Assembly (NCBI GenBank): GCA_964542475.1
Contig: CAZIUL010000009.1
Location: forward strand, 62,001 to 126,000
Direction: 5' to 3'
DNA length: 64,000 bases
Origin: CAZIUL01 sp964542475
GTDB lineage: Bacteria > Planctomycetota > B15-G4 > CAYZWU01
A program made the translations under genes and the position numbers. The notes under the pieces were generated by a model that ran no database searches, was not told where the DNA came from, and was given only the letters and a program-made list of their open reading frames with translations. How positions within the stretch are numbered: the stretch's first letter is position 1; the number at the start of each line of letters is the position of its first letter. Of this stretch, positions 45,162 through 53,052 are shown piece after piece.

Positions 45162-45758
45162 CTACAGTTTCATCGCTATTCTGTCAGCGAGCGCGTCCGA
45201 CAGCATGGCCTGGTTTGCGTATTCGATCTTAGATCCCGTGGCAATGCCGCGCGCTATCCTTGTGATCATTATTCCGGTTCCTTCCAGTTTCCTGGCCAGC
45301 AAAAGGGCGGTTCCATCTCCCTCGAAATCCGGATTTGTTGCAATAATGATCTCCTTCGCCTCACCTTCATTGGCTCGATTCAGAAGAGCCTCCAACGTCA
45401 GGTGCTCCGGCAACACACCCTCAATCGGATCCAGCGCCCCTTGCAAAACGTGATACAGCCCCCTCCAGCCGGCATCCTCCAGGGCGGTTAAATCGCCCAG
45501 CCCTTCAACAACAAGGATCCTCTCCCTGTCCCGGTCAGGGGACCGGCAGATGGGACAAGGATCGTCTTCCGAGGTATTGAAACAGATGGAGCAGGACCTG
45601 CTTTTTTCCGCAACCATCCGAACGGCATCGGCAAGCGCAAGAGCATTGAGCTTGCCGCTCCTCAGAAGGAAAAGCGTCATCCGCTCCGCTGTTTTCTCTC
45701 CTATTCCAGGGAGCTTTTTGAACTCCCCTATCAAACTGTCAATACACTCGGGATACAT
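45162..45758 (-). CDS. recR: recombination protein RecR
   Basis: The 198-residue protein has a helix-hairpin-helix start (LPGIGEKTAERMTLFLL), a Cys4 zinc finger (CSICFNTSEDDPCPIC) and a Toprim domain (ILVVEGLGDLTALEDAGWRG, then KEIIIATNPDFEGDGTALLL). RecR forms a ring with RecO in gap and daughter-strand repair. It is in the conserved dnaX-ybaB-recR order, separated from ybaB by a repeat element. Confidence 0.96.
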   Translation of the reverse strand: MYPECIDSLIGEFKKLPGIGEKTAERMTLFLLRSGKLNALALADAVRMVAEKSRSCSICFNTSEDDPCPICRSPDRDRERILVVEGLGDLTALEDAGWRGLYHVLQGALDPIEGVLPEHLTLEALLNRANEGEAKEIIIATNPDFEGDGTALLLARKLEGTGIMITRIARGIATGSKIEYANQAMLSDALADRIAMKL

Positions 45759-45891
45759 GTCATACCATCGCTAAAAAAGTGACAATCTCCTGTGGTAACA
45801 ACTATCGGCGACCGGTTACGCCTTCATGCATAGATTATACTCGAAAAAACCCGGGGTTTCCAGTTAGTGGGGAGAAGGATGGATTTCTTTT

Positions 45892-46062
45892 GGTTCAGAG
45901 GTTGTAGAGGGGGATGATGAAAATCGAGTGATTCGAGGATAGGAGGATTGGCAGTTGCCGCCGGTTCATCAATGCACAACAAGCAGAGGGTTTAGATACC
46001 AAGGCCGATTCGTAGTTCAACGATCTCCACCGACAACCTTGAACCTCTGAACCTCGAACCTC
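45892..46062. repeat. repeat family 2, copy 2 (about 170 bp)
   Basis: It starts GGTTCAGAGGTTGTAGAG and ends CAACCTTGAACCTCTGAACC plus CTCGAACCTC, giving a 12-bp perfect inverted repeat at the tips (GGTTCAGAGGTT). The body matches 41563-41721. The right end lies 2 bp from the ybaB stop codon. Confidence 0.85.
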
Positions 46063-46064
46063 CG

Positions 46065-46385
46065 CTAAAACATGCCTGGAAACGTCAATCCTCCCGTCAG
46101 CTTGGACAGCTCATTTTCCTGCAGCTCCTTTGCCGCGGTGAGCCCCTGCTTCACTGCAGCCACGACCATGTCTTCCAGCAGTTCGACATCTTCAGGATCC
46201 AGAACGCTTGGATCTATCTTGATCGAGAGGAGTTCCCTGCTTCCGTTTACCCGGGACACGACAGTCCCGCCTCCAGCCGATCCTTCGATAACCTTCGATT
46301 TCAACTCTTCCTGGATCCTTGTCACATCTTTCTGCATTCTCTGGGCTTGCTTCAAAAGGTTGGAAAAATCTCCTAATCCACTCAT
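46065..46385 (-). CDS. ybaB: YbaB/EbfC-family nucleoid-associated protein
   Basis: The 106-residue protein begins MSGLGDFSNLLKQAQRMQKD and has the conserved EGSAGGGTVVSRVNGSRELL strand. It forms a DNA-binding dimer. AGGAG precedes the ATG at 46385; an upstream frame into dnaX is rejected. It is between dnaX and recR, its usual place. Confidence 0.95.
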   Translation of the reverse strand: MSGLGDFSNLLKQAQRMQKDVTRIQEELKSKVIEGSAGGGTVVSRVNGSRELLSIKIDPSVLDPEDVELLEDMVVAAVKQGLTAAKELQENELSKLTGGLTFPGMF

Positions 46386-46440
46386 GTGTCTCTCCTGCTC
46401 ATATCCGTGGTTTACCGCACAACTCAGCATCCGGTCCCGG

Positions 46441-48120
46441 TCAGACGAGGTCCCCTTCAAAATGGTCTATTGTCTTCCGGACAATGGGAGGTATTTCCTT
46501 TTTGCCCGAATGCGGCGCCGCTTTCACAGAAAAACCGAACTGCCTTCCGAAAACGCTCTTCGAGGCGTTATCGACCGTTTTCATGTTCTCTTTGCTGTTC
46601 AGGCTAAAAACAGTTCCGCCCTCCTTCTCCTCTGGATCAAGCAGCTCAAAAGATTTACCGTCAAAGGAAATGATCTCCAGCCGTCTGAGATATGTTGCCA
46701 GGGTTTTCGATCGCTTCTCGACCTCACCGAGGATCTTCGAAAAGACGGCTGAAGGGGTTTCTCCCTCTAGAGACGAACCCGCCGGGACTGAAGAGGCGCT
46801 GCCACGCGACTCCCTCTTTTTTCCGCTCCCGGGTGGTGGTTGGGACGGATGCCCGGATACGGGTTTCCTTCCGGCGGGCTTGTTTCGCGGGGATCCCTTG
46901 CCGGTTTCAGGGTCAGCGCCGGATGGCGACGGAGCTACCGGACCCGCTTTCCCAGCGGCAGCCCCGCCTGCACCGCGGTCTTCTCTGCCGCCGCCTTCTC
47001 CCAGCGACCGCATGGCATCGGACAGTGCCATCGAATAAGAAAAGCGGGCCATCTTCAGAAGGGACATCTCCGTAAGCACTCTTTCATCATCGAACCAGCG
47101 GGTCTTTCGCAAGGCTTCCAATGTAATCTGCAAGCAACCCAGAATACGATCCAGGTCGGTTCTCTCCGCCTGCTGCCTGCATCTCTCCTCAAGTCCGGAC
47201 AGGCTGTTTGTGATGTCCTCCCTCGCCCCTGCCGCAACAAGCATCAAAGCCCGCAGGTAATCAAGCAGGTCTTTCAACAGATCCTCCCCCTGTGTACCGG
47301 ATTCATACACGCGATCTACAAAATCGAGAACCATGGAAAGGTCTTCATCCAGAACACCATCCATCAGATCAGCGATATCGCTCGGTGAAAGCCTTCCGGT
47401 AAGCGAGTTCAACGACTCGAAGTCCGCACATCCTCCACCCAGCGCGGCAACCTGGTCAAGGAGGGATTCGGCATCCCTCAACCCCCCCCTGGACAATGCG
47501 GCTATCCTCTGCAGAACCCCGGTATCGCATTCAATCGACTCGGCCACGGCGATGTTTTCAAGCCTCGCTGCGATGTCCGAACTCGATATGCGCCGGAACT
47601 CATAACACTGGCACCGGGAGCGCACCGTCTCCGGCATCTTCTGCGGTTCTGTTGTAGCAAAAATGAACTTTACATGCTCGGGCGGCTCCTCAAGCGTCTT
47701 GAGAAGCGCGTTGAAGGATTCCATGGTAAGCATGTGCACTTCGTCTATTATGTAGATCTTGTGACGGCTGTTGGCAGGAACATACCTGACGTTTTCCCTT
47801 AGAGCGCGTATGTGGTCTATGCCCCTGTTGGATGCGGCATCGATCTCCACAACATCCATATCATTACCGCTTACAATCGAGACACATCGCTCACACTTCA
47901 GGCACGGCTCAGCGGTTGGTCCCTCCTCGCAGTTCAGAGCCTTGGCCAGGATGCGCGCCATCGATGTCTTTCCGACTCCGCGCGGACCGGAGAACAGGAA
48001 AGCGTGTGCGACACGCTCCTTTTTTATGGCGTTTTCGAGTGTCCTGGAAATCCACTCCTGGCCGATTATCTCCTTGAATGTGCCAGGTCTGTACTTCCTT
48101 GCAAGAACTGTATACGACAT
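46441..48120 (-). CDS. dnaX: DNA polymerase III tau/gamma clamp-loader subunit
   Basis: The 559-residue protein has the clamp-loader AAA+ core: GPRGVGKTSMARILAK, a Cys zinc module (CEEGPTAEPCLKCERC), DEVHM in Walker B and SRC with the arginine finger. A Gly/Pro/Ser-rich linker (about 370-470) leads to a short C-terminal region. In that linker, codons 433-435 contain the slippery heptamer A AAA AAG in the correct phase for -1 frameshifting (see 46816-46822). The gene starts 33 bp after the 3' end of the SRP RNA. Confidence 0.96.
   Translation of the reverse strand: MSYTVLARKYRPGTFKEIIGQEWISRTLENAIKKERVAHAFLFSGPRGVGKTSMARILAKALNCEEGPTAEPCLKCERCVSIVSGNDMDVVEIDAASNRGIDHIRALRENVRYVPANSRHKIYIIDEVHMLTMESFNALLKTLEEPPEHVKFIFATTEPQKMPETVRSRCQCYEFRRISSSDIAARLENIAVAESIECDTGVLQRIAALSRGGLRDAESLLDQVAALGGGCADFESLNSLTGRLSPSDIADLMDGVLDEDLSMVLDFVDRVYESGTQGEDLLKDLLDYLRALMLVAAGAREDITNSLSGLEERCRQQAERTDLDRILGCLQITLEALRKTRWFDDERVLTEMSLLKMARFSYSMALSDAMRSLGEGGGREDRGAGGAAAGKAGPVAPSPSGADPETGKGSPRNKPAGRKPVSGHPSQPPPGSGKKRESRGSASSVPAGSSLEGETPSAVFSKILGEVEKRSKTLATYLRRLEIISFDGKSFELLDPEEKEGGTVFSLNSKENMKTVDNASKSVFGRQFGFSVKAAPHSGKKEIPPIVRKTIDHFEGDLV
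46816..46822 (-). promoter_or_regulatory. candidate -1 programmed frameshift site in dnaX
   Basis: The codons GGA AAA AAG form A AAA AAG, the slippery sequence used by E. coli dnaX. GGGAG lies a few bases upstream and could pair with 16S rRNA. AAGAGG and CCTCTT, 16 bases apart, could form a short stem at the site. After a -1 slip the frame runs 30 codons and stops at TGA (46724-46726), giving a gamma-like product of about 465 residues. Confidence 0.6.
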
Positions 48121-48153
48121 TTGATCCCATCCAAACGACTACCGCAACGAAAA

Positions 48154-48422
48154 GGGCCGTGCGCCGTTTATCGAGGAATCCGCACTTCCTGAAAAACCCG
48201 CTGAAGCTCAGTCCGAGTACTCCCTCACACCTAAGATCAAAATGCTTATGGCTGCTCCCGTCAGGGCCTGACCAGGTTCACACCTTCTTACCGTAAAGGA
48301 ACTCTTTCCTCAACACTCCAATCGGGCAACCGGAAAGCACCGATATCCCCTCAAAACGGCATCACCCCCGCGTATAGAGGATTTCGGGTACAAGGCACCC
48401 CTAATGCCCCGGCTGCACGGCC
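48154..48422 (-). ncRNA. ffs: signal recognition particle RNA, long form with Alu domain
   Basis: The minus strand contains the domain IV core GAACCTGGTCAGGCCC and GGGAGCAGCCATAAGC. A 5' half (GGGGTGCCTTGTACCCGAAA, then ATCCTCTA) resembles the Alu region of the Bacillus scRNA. The 5' end GGCCGTGC pairs with the 3' end GCACGGCC, closing a 269-nt molecule. In domain IV the usual GGAA tetraloop is UGAC (48260-48263), and a U-A pair nearby has become C-G. Bacterial SRP RNA binds Ffh for membrane targeting. It lies just upstream of dnaX, a common position. Confidence 0.92.
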
Positions 48423-48424
48423 AA

Positions 48425-48432
48425 ATTATATA
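48425..48432 (-). promoter_or_regulatory. -10 promoter element of the SRP RNA
   Basis: TATATAAT lies three to four bases before the GGCCGTGC 5' end of the SRP RNA. No clear -35 hexamer is seen at 16-18 bp, so the transcription start is approximate. Confidence 0.5.
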
Positions 48433-48480
48433 TGCTAAAAACCTCTCTGCCGGTACACATCGTACAAGCAGGTTGATGGC

Positions 48481-48573
48481 TGGCGGAGAGGGCGGGATTC
48501 GAACCCGCGAGGCAGGGAATACCCGCCTACACGCTTTCCAAGCGTGCTCTTTCGGCCACTCAGACACCTCTCC
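48481..48573 (-). tRNA. tRNA-Ser (anticodon GGA)
   Basis: The minus strand folds as a class II tRNA. The acceptor is GGAGAGG with CCTCTCC, with a G discriminator and an encoded CCA end (48481-48483). The anticodon arm is CACGC-TTGGAAA-GCGTG, with GGA at the anticodon. A long variable arm (GGCGGGTATTCCCTGCC) and the T arm (GGGTTCGAATCCC) follow. It reads UCC and UCU serine codons. Confidence 0.96.
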
Positions 48574-48702
48574 AGAACAGTTACATTACAAAAGAACGCT
48601 TCGATATCAGCCGACATCTCTTTCAGCCCTGCATCAAGCGGGCTGTGTTATCCCCGGGCCCTCCTGTCAGCATCCCCGCTCCTCAAGGGACGGTGAAAAA
48701 AG

Positions 48703-48792
48703 TGGCGGAGAGGGAGGGATTCGAACCCCCGGGCCCATTACTGGGCCAACGGTTTTCGAGACCGCCCCGATCGACCGCTCCGGCACCTCTCC
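48703..48792 (-). tRNA. tRNA-Ser (anticodon CGA)
   Basis: It is a class II tRNA with the same acceptor stem (GGAGAGG) as its neighbour and an encoded CCA. The anticodon arm is GCGGT-CTCGAAA-ACCGT with anticodon CGA. The variable arm is GGCCCAGTAATGGGCC, and the T arm includes GGGTTCGAATCCC. It reads UCG serine codons. Confidence 0.96.
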
Positions 48793-48966
48793 GCTTCTGG
48801 AAAATCAAACCGAAGAAACCCGCTAACCGGGGTACCATCGGACAAAAACAGATCCAAAGAGGCCGGGAAGGCGCAACAGCAAAGGCAAGCCAAATAGCCT
48901 TTCCATGGATCTTCAGGGATTTTATCCGTTTTTTTGCAGAAATAAAAACAAAAATACGAGAGGGCA

Positions 48967-49056
48967 AGCCCGCATATTTCATCCTCTTCTGCTGCGGTAC
49001 CGTAATCTGCGCTGCGGCTGCGTTTCATGCCGGGAAACGATCCTCAACCTGTAGGA
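48967..49056. repeat. MITE-like repeat family 1, copy E (90 bp, one arm)
   Basis: It matches the right half of copy B read on the opposite strand. It runs from the terminal AGCCCGCATATTTCATCC through GCTGCGTTTCATGCC and on to ATCCTCAACCTGTAGGA, where the match stops. The tadA stop codon begins three bases later. Confidence 0.82.
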
Positions 49057-49059
49057 CAA

Positions 49060-49518
49060 CTATCGCTTGGACCTGAAAAAACTCTGCAAAAGAGCCCGGC
49101 AGTCATGCTCCAGCACTCCAAAATCAATGGAAAGGGAATGGTTCAAGGCGGGATGCCCCGCTACATCGATGACAGATCCGCAAGCGCCCACTTTGAAATC
49201 AGGGGTTCCTATGACAAGGCGTTGCACTCTGGCGTGAACAAGTGCACCGATGCACATCAAGCAAGGTTCTTTGGTGACAAAAACCTCCACGGAAGTAAGC
49301 CTTTGAGCTTCCATGACGGCACAAGCCTGAGTGATTCCGATCATCTCCGCATGCGCGGTGGGATCGCCAAGGCCCTCACATTGATTTCTCGACCGTGCAA
49401 TGACCTTGTCGCCATGAACGAACACGGCGCCAACAGGGATCTCTTCTTGATCAGCCGCTGCCTCGGCCTCGAGCAATGCGATTCTCATGTAGCCTTTGTC
49501 TCTTTCAGACACAGTCAT
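49060..49518 (-). CDS. tadA: tRNA-specific adenosine deaminase TadA
   Basis: From the ATG at 49518 (GAGG six bases upstream) the protein has 152 residues. It has the zinc and catalytic motifs of TadA: HAEM and EPCLMC with the PVGAV start. It converts A34 of tRNA-Arg(ACG) to inosine. The C-terminal sequence runs to within 4 bp of repeat copy E. It is monocistronic here, downstream of a 522-bp AT-rich gap. Confidence 0.94.
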   Translation of the reverse strand: MTVSERDKGYMRIALLEAEAAADQEEIPVGAVFVHGDKVIARSRNQCEGLGDPTAHAEMIGITQACAVMEAQRLTSVEVFVTKEPCLMCIGALVHARVQRLVIGTPDFKVGACGSVIDVAGHPALNHSLSIDFGVLEHDCRALLQSFFRSKR

Positions 49519-49938
49519 GTTGCACCTCACCCAAAATCGTTTGCCTCATGAACCACAACAATAGGGCAAAAAAAACATGTCCTTATCCCGCATGCAGCAT
49601 GGATAAGGATTGCATTGTTACCGAAGCCGACAGAGCCGCACTTACAGCTGCAAACTGTTCCTATCTGAGAAGGCCGTTTATCGAACAACCTATAGTAAGA
49701 AATTTTACAGAATTTTCTAAATTTTTACATCAAAGCACCGATTATAAAATTGGTTGGCAGTTTCTGTTCGTTTCTTCTTTTTGTCGGGTTCATTTCCATC
49801 TCAAAGTTCCCAACAAAAAACTGAAGAAATGCTTCTAACCTTTCAGGTTGAACTGTTTCAACAATTGTTCTTCATAAAATTGTCGTTCAAACACAGCGCC
49901 GCACCATGCATTTTGTCGTGTAAAACGAACCGATGATC

Positions 49939-49970
49939 AAAGTTCCTGCTAACAGGATATGGAACTTTTT
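49939..49970 (+). terminator. terminator-like hairpin in the histone-like gene leader
   Basis: An 8-bp stem (AAAGTTCC with GGAACTTT), a 14-base loop and a T-run (TTTTT) look like an intrinsic terminator. No plus-strand gene precedes it, so it may be an attenuator in the 5' leader of the gene at 50041, 70 bp downstream. Confidence 0.55.
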
Positions 49971-49979
49971 AGTGGCGCG

Positions 49980-50010
49980 CTCGAGAGTTCTTGGTCTTTA
50001 GACTCTCGAG
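49980..50010 (+). promoter_or_regulatory. perfect 9-bp leader hairpin upstream of histone-like gene
   Basis: CTCGAGAGT pairs perfectly with ACTCTCGAG across a 13-base loop. It lies 30 bp before the ATG at 50041 and just ahead of the AAGGAG ribosome-binding site. Confidence 0.6.
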
Positions 50011-50040
50011 AAAAATTCACTCTTTTAAGGAGTAGTGGAG

Positions 50041-50283
50041 ATGGCAGCGAAGAAGAAGACCAAGAAGGTGGCGAAAAAGAAAAAAGTCGCCAAGAAAAAG
50101 AAGGTGGTCAAGAAAAAGGTAGCCAAGAAAAAAACAAAGAAGAAGGCGAAGAAAAAGGTAGCCAAGAAAAAAGTCGCCAAGAAGAAGACAACCAAGAAGA
50201 AGACAAAGAAGAAAGCAAAGAAAAAGGTAGCTAAGAAGAAGAAGACAAAAAAGAAAGCGAAGAAAAAAGCAAAGAAGCGTTAA
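50041..50283 (+). CDS. lysine-repeat histone H1-like protein
   Basis: The 80-residue product is nearly all Lys, Ala, Val and Thr, built on repeats of KKKVAKKK and KKTKKKAKKK. It should bind DNA through charge alone, like bacterial histone H1-like (HctB/AlgP-type) proteins. No fold can be recognised. AAGGAG lies about eight bases before the ATG. The leader carries two hairpins and a strong terminator follows. The repetitive DNA could be unstable in copy number. Confidence 0.85.
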   Translation: MAAKKKTKKVAKKKKVAKKKKVVKKKVAKKKTKKKAKKKVAKKKVAKKKTTKKKTKKKAKKKVAKKKKTKKKAKKKAKKR

Positions 50284-50312
50284 TCGAGCAACATCTTCGT
50301 GACCGTAATCCG

Positions 50313-50341
50313 AAAGGGGCCGCAAAACTTGCGGCCCCTTT
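50313..50341. terminator. strong bidirectional terminator
   Basis: The stem AAAGGGGCCGCAA pairs perfectly with TTGCGGCCCCTTT across a three-base loop. It has A-rich and T-rich flanks and lies between the convergent histone-like and spoVR genes. Confidence 0.92.
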
Positions 50342-50365
50342 ACTTATCTGCAGCGATCATTTCGA

Positions 50366-51892
50366 CTATGCGCCGTCTTCCTGCCCATCCGTTTCATCTT
50401 CTTCCTGAACATCAACCTGCCGAACTGTAACCTCCTTCCCATCATAGCTTAAGAGCGTTTCCTTTCCGTCGATGGCTGTCAGGATGTGCACGGGTCTGTT
50501 CCAAATCCTGCCGACATTCTTCAGGGTGTCCAGTGCATGATTCGTCTGGAGCTCGATTCCGGTCCAGTTGTGGATAAGAAGCAGCTCGCCCCTGTTTTGA
50601 TGGTTTCCGTCGCCGACGTAGATAAAGGGTTGGCCAAAGTTGGTCAGCGAAAAAAGCAGGCTGTCCTTCACCTTCCTATGGTCCCTGTCAGCAATCTCAT
50701 ACTGCCCTGTCCGGGGGTCTCGCTTGTAGACGAATAGCTTCTGGGCTTCGCAGAACTCCTTCGTCATGAAGGTGTCTATAAAAGTGATATCGTTGTAGAT
50801 TTTCCTAACATCAAAAATCTTCTTGAGCCCTTCGTTCAACTGTTTATCCCACGTCTCCTTTTCGTAAAAATCATCGCACTCATCGTACTCCCTTCCGTAG
50901 CGCCCCTTGTTCCAGCGGTTCTCGATATCCCGGAAAAGCTCGATCCCGAGCTTGTAAGGGTTCAGCCTGCCCGGGGAAGATGCGAGTGTTCCCGAGTGAT
51001 GATCCGCAAACTCCACTACTTCCGAATCCCGCAGGATCTTTTCGGTCATCATGGTCGAATGCCAGTAACTCGCCCATCCCTCGTTCATGATCTTTGTTTG
51101 AGCCTGCGGGGCAAAGTAATAGGCTTCTTCCCTTACTATGGAGAGCACCTCCTGCTGCCACCTTGTCAATGGTGCGTGATCCAGCAAAAACCGCAGAACA
51201 TCCTTCTGCGGCTCAGACGGAAACTGTTTCTTCATCCTTATCTCTCTCTCGATGCTCTCCTTCTGCCTGGCGACATGCTCGGTCGGGTTGATATAGCGGT
51301 CCATGTACTGCTTGGCCTTCAGTTTCTTCACATCTCGCGGGCTTCGGGAACCGCCTTCATGACCAGACCGGTCGGCCGCGCCGCGCACGATGTAAGGAGC
51401 ATGAGGATCGATGAGGTTGTCGAGAGAGAGACAGCACTCCAGGAAACCCTCCACTGCTCTGATGCCATGTTTCTCGATGAACTTCCTCATCTTGGTCCCG
51501 TGGTTCGCCATGTTGTCCATCATCTTCCGGTCCGTCTTCGAGAACCAGTAGTTGTTCTTGAAGAAGTCGCAATGAGCGTAAACATGGGCAATCACGATCT
51601 TTTGATCCACCAGATGGTTACACTTCAAGAGATAGGCATAGCAAGGATCGTTGTTGATCACCATCTCATAAATCTTCTGAAGGCCGTATGCGTATCCCTT
51701 GGAAAGGCGGTTATACTCCATGCCAAAGCGCCAGTGAGGATAGCGGGTGGGAAATCCTCCATAGGCGGCCACCTCGTTCAGCTCATCGAAATCGAGCACC
51801 TCGAAGATGGTTTCATAGAAGTCCAGGCCGTATCCCCTGGCAAACCCTTCGATCTCGATTTGTATCTTCCGAAGTTCCGATTCGATGCTCAT
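50366..51892 (-). CDS. spoVR: SpoVR family protein
   Basis: The 508-residue protein has the SpoVR/YcgB family motifs, including YPHWRFGMEYNRLSKGYAYG, HVYAHCDFFKNNYWF and the late NEGWASYWHSTMMTEKIL. The biochemical role is unknown; in other bacteria the gene accompanies PrkA and YhbH and is stress- or starvation-linked. It shares an ATGA overlap with the end of the DUF444 gene upstream, so it is the last gene of the prkA-yhbH-spoVR operon. Confidence 0.94.
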   Translation of the reverse strand: MSIESELRKIQIEIEGFARGYGLDFYETIFEVLDFDELNEVAAYGGFPTRYPHWRFGMEYNRLSKGYAYGLQKIYEMVINNDPCYAYLLKCNHLVDQKIVIAHVYAHCDFFKNNYWFSKTDRKMMDNMANHGTKMRKFIEKHGIRAVEGFLECCLSLDNLIDPHAPYIVRGAADRSGHEGGSRSPRDVKKLKAKQYMDRYINPTEHVARQKESIEREIRMKKQFPSEPQKDVLRFLLDHAPLTRWQQEVLSIVREEAYYFAPQAQTKIMNEGWASYWHSTMMTEKILRDSEVVEFADHHSGTLASSPGRLNPYKLGIELFRDIENRWNKGRYGREYDECDDFYEKETWDKQLNEGLKKIFDVRKIYNDITFIDTFMTKEFCEAQKLFVYKRDPRTGQYEIADRDHRKVKDSLLFSLTNFGQPFIYVGDGNHQNRGELLLIHNWTGIELQTNHALDTLKNVGRIWNRPVHILTAIDGKETLLSYDGKEVTVRQVDVQEEDETDGQEDGA

Positions 51893-52986
51893 TTGCCCTT
51901 ACCCAGAAATTCCCTTATCGAATCCATAATACCGTCCCGATCCGGGATATCAGACGTTATCAACCGGTTGTCGTCCCCGAAAACCTTGTCCAAATCTTTC
52001 TTGAACTGCCCGGACCCGTAAGCGGATTTTACCTGACCGTAACAAAAAACATTGACAGCGGGAAAGATGTCGTCCTTGAGAAAATCGATACACTTTTCCG
52101 TGTCCCTACTGCTCCAGTTGTCGCCGTCCGAAAAATGAAACGGGTAGATATTCCATTCAGAAGGATGAAACTTATCCTCGATCATCTTGATACAGAGCTC
52201 AAATGCTGATGAAATCTTTGTGCCGCCTGATTCGCGCAGATGGAAAAAGGTGTGCTCATCCACTTCCTTTGCGGCCGCGTCGTGGACAATGAAGCGCCTT
52301 TCGATGCTCTTGTACTGCGATTTGAGCCAGGTGTCGATCCAGAAGGTCTCCAGCCTGACGACATCCTTTTGTTCATTGCCCATGGAACCCGAAACATCCA
52401 TCATGTAGATGATGACGGCGTTGTTGTCGGGGTTTTGCCGCTCTGTCCAGGAACGATACCGTCTGTCATCCCTAATAGGAATGATCACCGGATCTTCCAG
52501 ATCGTAGTTCCCGGTGGAAAGCTCGCGCTTGAGCGCCTCCTTGAAGGTTCGCTTGAAATGACGCAGCGACTCAGGGCCGACGCGCCTGATACCTGAGTAT
52601 CGTCCTCCTGACGAAGTGATGTTGTCCTTCCCTCTCGGCTCTATTCTCGGCAGCTCCAGCTCTTCACCAAGGATCTGTGCCAGCTCCTCGAGCGTCACCT
52701 CAACCTCCAGGATGTGAGATCCCGGCTGATCTCCGGCAGCCCCCCGCCCATCATCCCCATCTACCGGCGTTCCCGCGTCTCCTTCGCCCTTCCCCACACC
52801 TTCCTTTTTGTTGTCGCCGTAATGAAAACGCGGCAGATCGATCTGTGGAATCGGTATGCTTACGATATTCCGTCCCTTCCTCCCTATCATTTCACGACCG
52901 GAAATGTACTTCTTGAGGTTCTTCTTGATCTTGCCCTTGACTATCTGATCGAAGCGGCTCTTGTCCTTGTCTATCTTGCGAACCAT
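51889..52986 (-). CDS. yhbH: DUF444 / YhbH family vWA protein
   Basis: The 365-residue protein begins with a basic region (RKIDKDKSRFDQIVKGKI) and has a von Willebrand A metal-site motif (MMDVSGSMG) near residue 195, plus the PHWFH-like 'FHFSDGDNWSS' region. These mark the YeaH/YhbH family. The protein is the partner of PrkA. Its end overlaps the start of spoVR by 4 bp. A Gly/Asp-rich low-complexity insert lies around 60-85. Confidence 0.94.
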   Translation of the reverse strand: MVRKIDKDKSRFDQIVKGKIKKNLKKYISGREMIGRKGRNIVSIPIPQIDLPRFHYGDNKKEGVGKGEGDAGTPVDGDDGRGAAGDQPGSHILEVEVTLEELAQILGEELELPRIEPRGKDNITSSGGRYSGIRRVGPESLRHFKRTFKEALKRELSTGNYDLEDPVIIPIRDDRRYRSWTERQNPDNNAVIIYMMDVSGSMGNEQKDVVRLETFWIDTWLKSQYKSIERRFIVHDAAAKEVDEHTFFHLRESGGTKISSAFELCIKMIEDKFHPSEWNIYPFHFSDGDNWSSRDTEKCIDFLKDDIFPAVNVFCYGQVKSAYGSGQFKKDLDKVFGDDNRLITSDIPDRDGIMDSIREFLGKGK

Positions 52987-53052
52987 GATACCTCGCGGCC
53001 CCGTTCTGTAAGAAAACCTTTTCGAATCGCCTTGCCGGATGACCGGTTGTAC

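Larger units (their letters stand above)
49519..50040. other. AT-rich intergenic region and leader of the histone-like gene
   Basis: No credible gene is present. It separates divergent tadA and the histone-like gene and should hold both promoters; no hexamer pair is convincing. The right part contains two successive hairpins described separately (49939-49970 and 49980-50010). Confidence 0.5.

Noticed and set aside
48435..48826. Open frames across the two tRNA-Ser genes
   Set aside because: They lie entirely on structural RNA genes and their spacers.
49476..49838. A 120-codon plus-strand frame upstream of the histone-like gene
   Set aside because: It overlaps tadA antisense, has no ribosome-binding site and has a composition typical of random AT-rich sequence.
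50017..50325. A minus-strand frame rich in Leu and Phe opposite the histone-like gene
   Set aside because: It is the mirror of AAG/AAA lysine codons (CTT/TTT) and looks hydrophobic only for that reason.
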